A stretch of 9,487 nucleotides of DNA, from the NCBI GenBank assembly GCA_964416315.1, contig CAYQDR010000160.1, positions 1 to 9,487 on the forward strand. The letters run 5' to 3'. The stretch comes from CAYQDR01 sp964416315 (GTDB taxonomy: Bacteria > Methylomirabilota > Methylomirabilia > Rokubacteriales > DASRDR01). A program made the position numbers and the translations under genes. Below, piece after piece: positions 7,898 to 9,487 of the stretch (within the stretch, counting starts at the first letter, position 1; each line of letters starts with the position of its first letter). The notes under the pieces are model-generated. The model ran no database searches, was not told the origin of the DNA, and saw only the letters and a program-made list of their open reading frames with translations.

Positions 7898-7902
7898 TGT
7901 CG

Positions 7903-7920
7903 CTCTCCTCCTCCCCTTGA
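7903..7920 (-). promoter_or_regulatory. Shine-Dalgarno sequence without an ordinary start codon
   Basis: On the minus strand AAGGGGAGGAGGAG is followed at normal spacing by ACA then ATC (7897-7895), which is in frame with the SEC-C protein. A single C-to-G change would make this a textbook ATG start, so the site is probably the original translation start of the broken gene. Confidence 0.45.
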
Positions 7921-7960
7921 CGGCGCGTTGCGGGTAACGTACCACGCTGGGAGGAGGCTT

Positions 7961-7987
7961 GGGAGGGGGCCGTCGAGGCCCCCTCCC
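7961..7987. terminator. Perfect 11-bp-stem hairpin, candidate terminator of the PIN toxin operon
   Basis: GGGAGGGGGCC (7961-7971) and GGCCCCCTCCC (7977-7987) are exact reverse complements around a five-base loop GTCGA. The hairpin starts six bases after the minus-strand stop codon of the PIN toxin, the position of a terminator, and separates that operon from the SEC-C gene. There is no T-run after it on either strand, so if it terminates it is of the GC-rich, U-poor kind. Confidence 0.55.
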
Positions 7988-7992
7988 GTGAT

Positions 7993-8361
7993 CTAGCGGA
8001 TCACGATCGCGTCGGGCAGCCCCTCGAAGTCGGCGTCGGCCGTCACGAGCTTGGCCCCGTAGCGGCGAGCGGTCGCGTAGACCAGCGAATCGGCCATCGC
8101 CAGGCCGCGGGTCAGCGCGACGTCGGCGGCCTCCAGCGCCAGCGACTCGTCCACCGGCGCGATCGTGGCGCGCCGCAAGGCCGTGATGGCTTCCACGGCG
8201 CGCTCCTCCGAGAGGTCCCGCCGGATGGCCTTGTAGACTTCGCAGACCTCGATCGCGCAAACGAGCAGCGGCTCGTGGCCCTCGAGATAGGGCGCGAAGC
8301 GATCGGCGCGCGGGCGGTCGGCGAGGTACTCGATCCAGCCGCTCGAGTCGACGAGGATCAG
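7993..8361 (-). CDS. PIN-domain (VapC-type) ribonuclease toxin
   Basis: A 122-residue protein reads LILVDSSGWIEYLADRPRAD at the start and LAMADSLVYATARR then LVTADADFEGLP near the end. The acidic PIN residues are all visible: Asp5, Glu38, Asp91, and Asp109/Asp111, so the Mg-dependent RNase site is complete. VapC-type toxins cleave tRNA or other RNAs. The start is inferred from the fold: the PIN core must include LVDSS, and in this frame there is no ATG, GTG or TTG close upstream. The best choice is CTG at 8361, overlapping the antitoxin stop as CTGA. GTG at 8196 would remove the first catalytic Asp and Glu38 and cannot be the true start. It is the second gene of an operon after an AbrB-type antitoxin and is followed by the hairpin at 7961-7987. 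Confidence 0.9.
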   Translation of the reverse strand: MILVDSSGWIEYLADRPRADRFAPYLEGHEPLLVCAIEVCEVYKAIRRDLSEERAVEAITALRRATIAPVDESLALEAADVALTRGLAMADSLVYATARRYGAKLVTADADFEGLPDAIVIR

Positions 8362-8567
8362 ACCCGGTCCGCCTTCTCGCGGAGGCCGCGGTCGGACACG
8401 CCCCGCCCCACGCCCCGGTAGGCGCGCATGGGGCGCTCCGGGACGAGGAAGATCACGCCCCCTTTGTCCAGGACCGTGAACTTCATGCCGGGGCGGAGCC
8501 GCATCCGCTCCCGGGGCCCGCGGGGGAGCACCAGCTGGAACTTGCGGGAGAGCGTGACGGTGTCCAT
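8358..8567 (-). CDS. AbrB/SpoVT-domain (VapB-type) antitoxin
   Basis: A 69-residue protein starting MDTVTLSRKFQLVLPRGPRE. It shows the swapped-hairpin pattern of AbrB/MazE DNA-binding domains: a strand, then K-F-Q-L-V-L-P, a short helix, then LRPGMKFTVLDKGGVIFLVP. The C-terminal 25 residues are charged, as expected of a toxin-binding tail. ATG 8567 is chosen because the domain begins there and an inverted repeat lies immediately upstream; a longer in-frame reading from 8675 would add 36 residues of no recognisable kind. No strong Shine-Dalgarno sequence is seen. Its stop codon overlaps the toxin start (CTGA), implying translational coupling. By family precedent it binds the PIN toxin and represses the shared promoter. 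Confidence 0.88.
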   Translation of the reverse strand: MDTVTLSRKFQLVLPRGPRERMRLRPGMKFTVLDKGGVIFLVPERPMRAYRGVGRGVSDRGLREKADRV

Positions 8568-8568
8568 C

Positions 8569-8606
8569 GACTTACGAGGATCGTATCGATCGCGAATTCG
8601 TAAGTC
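8569..8606. promoter_or_regulatory. Inverted repeat, candidate operator of the AbrB/PIN operon
   Basis: GACTTACGA (8569-8577) and TCGTAAGTC (8598-8606) are perfect nine-base inverted arms separated by 20 bases that contain three ATCG copies. The site begins two bases upstream of the antitoxin ATG on the minus strand. Arms about 29 bases apart centre to centre, close to three helical turns, would suit two antitoxin dimers on one face of the DNA. It is also unusually AT-rich for this window, so the promoter probably overlaps it. Confidence 0.55.
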
Positions 8607-8639
8607 AATGAGCCTGGATCTAGCGGTCGATCTTGCTCG

Positions 8640-8731
8640 ATCCCCCATATCTTGCGGTTGCTGGCCGATACCCAACTTGTGTTTAGTATATCTTCAGACC
8701 GCGCTGCACCGCGGCCGGGATCCACCGGGAC
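8640..8731 (+). promoter_or_regulatory. AT-rich promoter region ahead of the imuA-like gene
   Basis: This is one of the few AT-rich patches in the window. TAGTAT (8684-8689) could be a -10 box with TTGCTG (8658-8663) as a loosely spaced -35 (20 bases, longer than ideal). I looked for known LexA operators (CTGT-N8-ACAG, GAAC-N4-GTTC, GTTC-N7-GTTC) and found none. Promoter direction and strength are inference. Confidence 0.3.
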
Positions 8732-9430
8732 ATGGACGCCGCCCCTCGGCTCGCCCTCGCCGGGCTCCTCCCCCCCGACCTGGCACTCTGCCTCGTCCGC
8801 CCGGAGCTCGCCCGCGTCCACCGCCCCTCTGCGGCGACCGGGATCGCGTCGCTCGACGCGCTGCTCGGCGGCGGCTTCCCCCGCGGGCGGATCGCGGAGG
8901 TCGTCGGCCCGCGGTCGTCCGGGCGCACGAGCGTGCTGCTCGGGGTCCTCGCCGGCGCGACCGCGCGCGGCGCCGTGACGGCGCTCGTGGACGCGACGGA
9001 CGGCTTCGATCCCGCGTCGGCGCAGACCCTCGGGGTGGATCTCGACCGCCTCCTCTGGGTCCGGTGTGGCGGCGCGCTCAGGAAGGCGGTCCAGGCGGCG
9101 GACGTCGTCGTGCGGGGCGGCGGCTTCGACGTCGTCGTCGTGGACTGGGGCGAGCTTCCGCCGTGGGCGCTCGCGCGGGTCCCGGCCGCGGCGGTCGTCC
9201 GGCTCCAGCGCGCGGTGGAGGCGACGCCGACGGCCTTCGTCCTCTCGGGGGCGCGGCGGGTCGCGGGCAGCCTGGCCGCGGTCGCTGTCGCGCTCGCCGC
9301 GGGACGCGCGGGCTGGGCGGTGGGAGGCCCGGGGCTCCTCGCGCGGCTCGAGGCGGAGGCGCGGCTTGTCCGCTCGCGTGAGCGCGCCCCCGGCACGGCC
9401 GCGCGCGTCCTGTGGCGGTTCCTGTCGTGA
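8732..9430 (+). CDS. imuA: ImuA-like RecA-fold protein of the SOS mutagenesis cassette
   Basis: A 232-residue RecA-like protein. GIASLDALLGGGFPRGRIAEVVG (37-59) is the typical lead into the RecA/ImuA P-loop. Walker A reads GPRSSGRT (59-66), with Arg65 in the usual Lys position. FDVVVVDWGEL (132-142) is Walker B-like. The length is well short of RecA and fits the ImuA (SulA/RecA-like) group. ImuA works with the Y-family protein ImuB and the polymerase DnaE2 in damage-induced translesion synthesis. The assignment is strengthened by the next gene, which starts at 9427 inside this gene's stop codon (GTGA overlap) and begins like ImuB. ATG 8732 is preceded only by a weak CGGGA. The Arg substitution suggests weak or absent ATP hydrolysis (inference). 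Confidence 0.8.
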   Translation: MDAAPRLALAGLLPPDLALCLVRPELARVHRPSAATGIASLDALLGGGFPRGRIAEVVGPRSSGRTSVLLGVLAGATARGAVTALVDATDGFDPASAQTLGVDLDRLLWVRCGGALRKAVQAADVVVRGGGFDVVVVDWGELPPWALARVPAAAVVRLQRAVEATPTAFVLSGARRVAGSLAAVAVALAAGRAGWAVGGPGLLARLEAEARLVRSRERAPGTAARVLWRFLS

Positions 9431-9487
9431 CCCGCCTTCCGCGCTTCGCGTGCCTCTGGGTGCCGCGCTTCGCCGTCGCGGCGCTCG
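9427..9487 (+). CDS. imuB: ImuB-like Y-family polymerase homologue, first 20 residues only
   Basis: GTG at 9427 overlaps the stop codon of the preceding gene by the GTGA arrangement. The visible residues include RFACLWVPRFAVAAL, matching the usual ImuB opening (a strand reading A-C-L-W-x-P-x-F) that leads into the Y-family polymerase palm. ImuB is normally catalytically inactive and links DnaE2 to the beta clamp. Only 61 bases are in the window, so the call rests on this motif plus the imuA-like neighbour; dnaE2 would be expected further right. Confidence 0.7.
   Translation, partial: MTRLPRFACLWVPRFAVAAL

Noticed and set aside
7280..8260. A 326-codon minus-strand frame read as one protein
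   Set aside because: Its first third is a shifted frame of the PIN toxin and its last 50 residues are frameshifted sequence; only the middle (about 7897-7437) is genuine SEC-C gene sequence.
8428..9381. A 317-codon plus-strand frame across the toxin-antitoxin promoter region and imuA
   Set aside because: It crosses the antitoxin gene antisense and then runs in a shifted frame of imuA, with an Arg/Gly/Pro-rich tail.
1..9487. CRISPR array, tRNA, rRNA, riboswitch or insertion sequence
   Set aside because: No regularly spaced repeats, no tRNA-like cloverleaf, no rRNA-like conserved blocks, and no transposase motif or terminal inverted repeats were seen by eye on either strand.

Overview
The window is a high-GC bacterial chromosome segment (most genes look well above 65% G+C, with strong G/C third-position bias). 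No 16S rRNA or other marker is present. The gene style fits an uncultured soil or sediment lineage such as Rokubacteria/Methylomirabilota or Acidobacteria, but this is inference at low confidence.

Layout, left to right. (1) 1-1786, minus: the N-terminal two thirds of a large SNF2-family helicase, cut by the window edge. (2) 1787-2049: mostly empty, with one dubious 40-codon hydrophobic ORF. (3) 2050-2612, minus: a type II toxin-antitoxin operon made of a ribbon-helix-helix antitoxin and a MazF/PemK-type toxin, with a 21-bp near-palindrome upstream of the antitoxin start as a candidate autoregulatory operator. (4) 2652-3028: non-coding apart from a faint Tat-signal-like reading frame. (5) 3029-6898, plus: a 1289-residue fused HyuA-HyuB hydantoinase/5-oxoprolinase-family enzyme, the largest gene here. 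(6) 6961-7897, minus: a gene of lower G+C for a protein ending in a SEC-C zinc motif. It is interrupted by a +1-base frameshift in a six-C run and has no ordinary start codon after a strong Shine-Dalgarno sequence, so it is called a pseudogene (or sequencing-error casualty). (7) 7961-7987: a perfect 11-bp-stem hairpin. (8) 7993-8567, minus: a second toxin-antitoxin operon, an AbrB-type antitoxin and a PIN-domain (VapC) toxin, with a 9+9-bp inverted repeat immediately upstream of the antitoxin. (9) 8732-9487, plus: imuA-like RecA fold protein overlapping the start of imuB, i.e. the front of an SOS mutagenesis cassette, cut by the window edge.

The genes do not form one pathway. The window reads as housekeeping or metabolic genes (hydantoinase, imuAB, SNF2 helicase) with two unrelated toxin-antitoxin modules and one compositionally odd, broken gene between them, a typical accessory patchwork. 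I found no CRISPR array, tRNA, rRNA, transposase or phage gene. I do not see a convincing undescribed multi-gene system. The most worthwhile items are the broken SEC-C gene, the two candidate toxin-antitoxin operators, the non-canonical start of the PIN toxin, and the Lys-to-Arg change in the ImuA Walker A motif.
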